Of a stretch of 29,500 nt of DNA, positions 29,385 to 29,500 are shown piece after piece. The position numbers and the translations under genes are program-made. The first letter of the stretch is position 1. Each line of letters opens with the position of its first letter. The DNA is from Actinomycetes bacterium (GTDB lineage Bacteria; Actinomycetota; Actinomycetes; Actinomycetales; Microbacteriaceae), in the NCBI GenBank assembly GCA_023450335.1, contig JAEXHA010000131.1, forward strand, positions 1 through 29,500, read 5' to 3'. The notes below the pieces were generated by a model that worked only from the letters and a program-made list of their open reading frames with translations, ran no database searches and was not told the origin of the DNA.

Positions 29385-29500
29385 GGGCGTGTCTCCTAAC
29401 CTCGGGGGTTGATAGCGGGCAGGCTTGAGTGGTGTCGCGGACTTCTCTTCTCTCGGATGCTGAGTGGGCTCGGATCGAGCCGTTGATGCCGGCCGCGTCG
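29385..29500 (+). mobile_element. Inner end of an IS5-type insertion sequence (right copy, truncated by window edge)
   Basis: This sequence is an inverted copy of 1-124 with no difference over the bases present. The terminus GGGCGTGTCTCCTAACC follows CGAGCCGCCTA, i.e. the element sits at a CTAG inside the dispersed repeat seen at 12764-12786. The 29312-29384 stretch before it holds no gene. Confidence 0.85.
29432..29500 (+). CDS. IS5-family transposase, N-terminal fragment
   Basis: From GTG 29432 the first 23 codons are the same as in the left copy (SLLSDAEWARIEPLMP). The gene runs off the window to the right; catalytic residues are not visible. Confidence 0.75.
   Translation, partial: MSRTSLLSDAEWARIEPLMPAAS

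Overview
The window is a very GC-rich (roughly 70% by eye) actinobacterial sequence. GTG starts are frequent, genes overlap by GTGA/ATGA, several genes appear leaderless, and the word GGATGCC/GGCATCC recurs. This fits a member of the Microbacteriaceae, most likely Microbacterium-like. That placement is inference from style and gene content; there is no rRNA or tRNA gene to anchor it.

Both edges are pieces of the same insertion sequence in inverted orientation (1-124 and 29385-29500). Each carries the first codons of an IS5-type transposase reading outward. Just inside the left copy are 20-bp tandem repeats. Related repeats and a long hairpin lie at 12718-12898, and the right IS copy also interrupts such a repeat at a CTAG.

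The left third (293-12677) looks like ordinary chromosome: a 36-residue membrane microprotein, a NagD-type HAD phosphatase, an SDR oxidoreductase, an mntH-mntR manganese uptake operon with two visible operators, an SpoU/TrmH RNA methyltransferase, a MATE exporter, a DUF308-lipase fusion, an M13 metallopeptidase, a class A beta-lactamase-like protein lacking its SxxK motif, and a MetE-core-like methyltransferase. At least seven of these genes have a TANNNT -10 box only 6-7 nt before the start codon.

The right part (12906-29311) reads as one catabolic island for methoxylated aromatic acids of the syringate/3-O-methylgallate/gallate type. Two tetrahydrofolate-dependent O-demethylases of the LigM/DesA (GcvT-like) family strip methyl groups. 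A minus-strand operon galB-galC-galD-VOC encodes a GalB-type (PIG-L) 4-oxalomesaconate hydratase, a 4-carboxy-4-hydroxy-2-oxoadipate aldolase, a GalD/PrpF-type tautomerase and a VOC-fold (type I) extradiol dioxygenase in the place where a LigB-fold gallate dioxygenase would be expected. A complete branched-chain-amino-acid-type ABC importer probably brings in the substrate. An aldehyde dehydrogenase may feed aldehydes (vanillin or syringaldehyde type) into the pathway. An IclR and a FadR-type GntR regulator, an SAM methyltransferase and a DUF1932 dehydrogenase complete the island.

Three near-identical palindromes (GATTGT-NN-ACAATC type) lie between galB and the ligM-like gene, over the -35 box of the ABC operon, and between gntR and the aldehyde dehydrogenase gene. 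They suggest that one GntR protein controls the whole island. The main novelty candidate is this single-regulon, IS-flanked pathway with a non-orthologous ring-cleavage enzyme.
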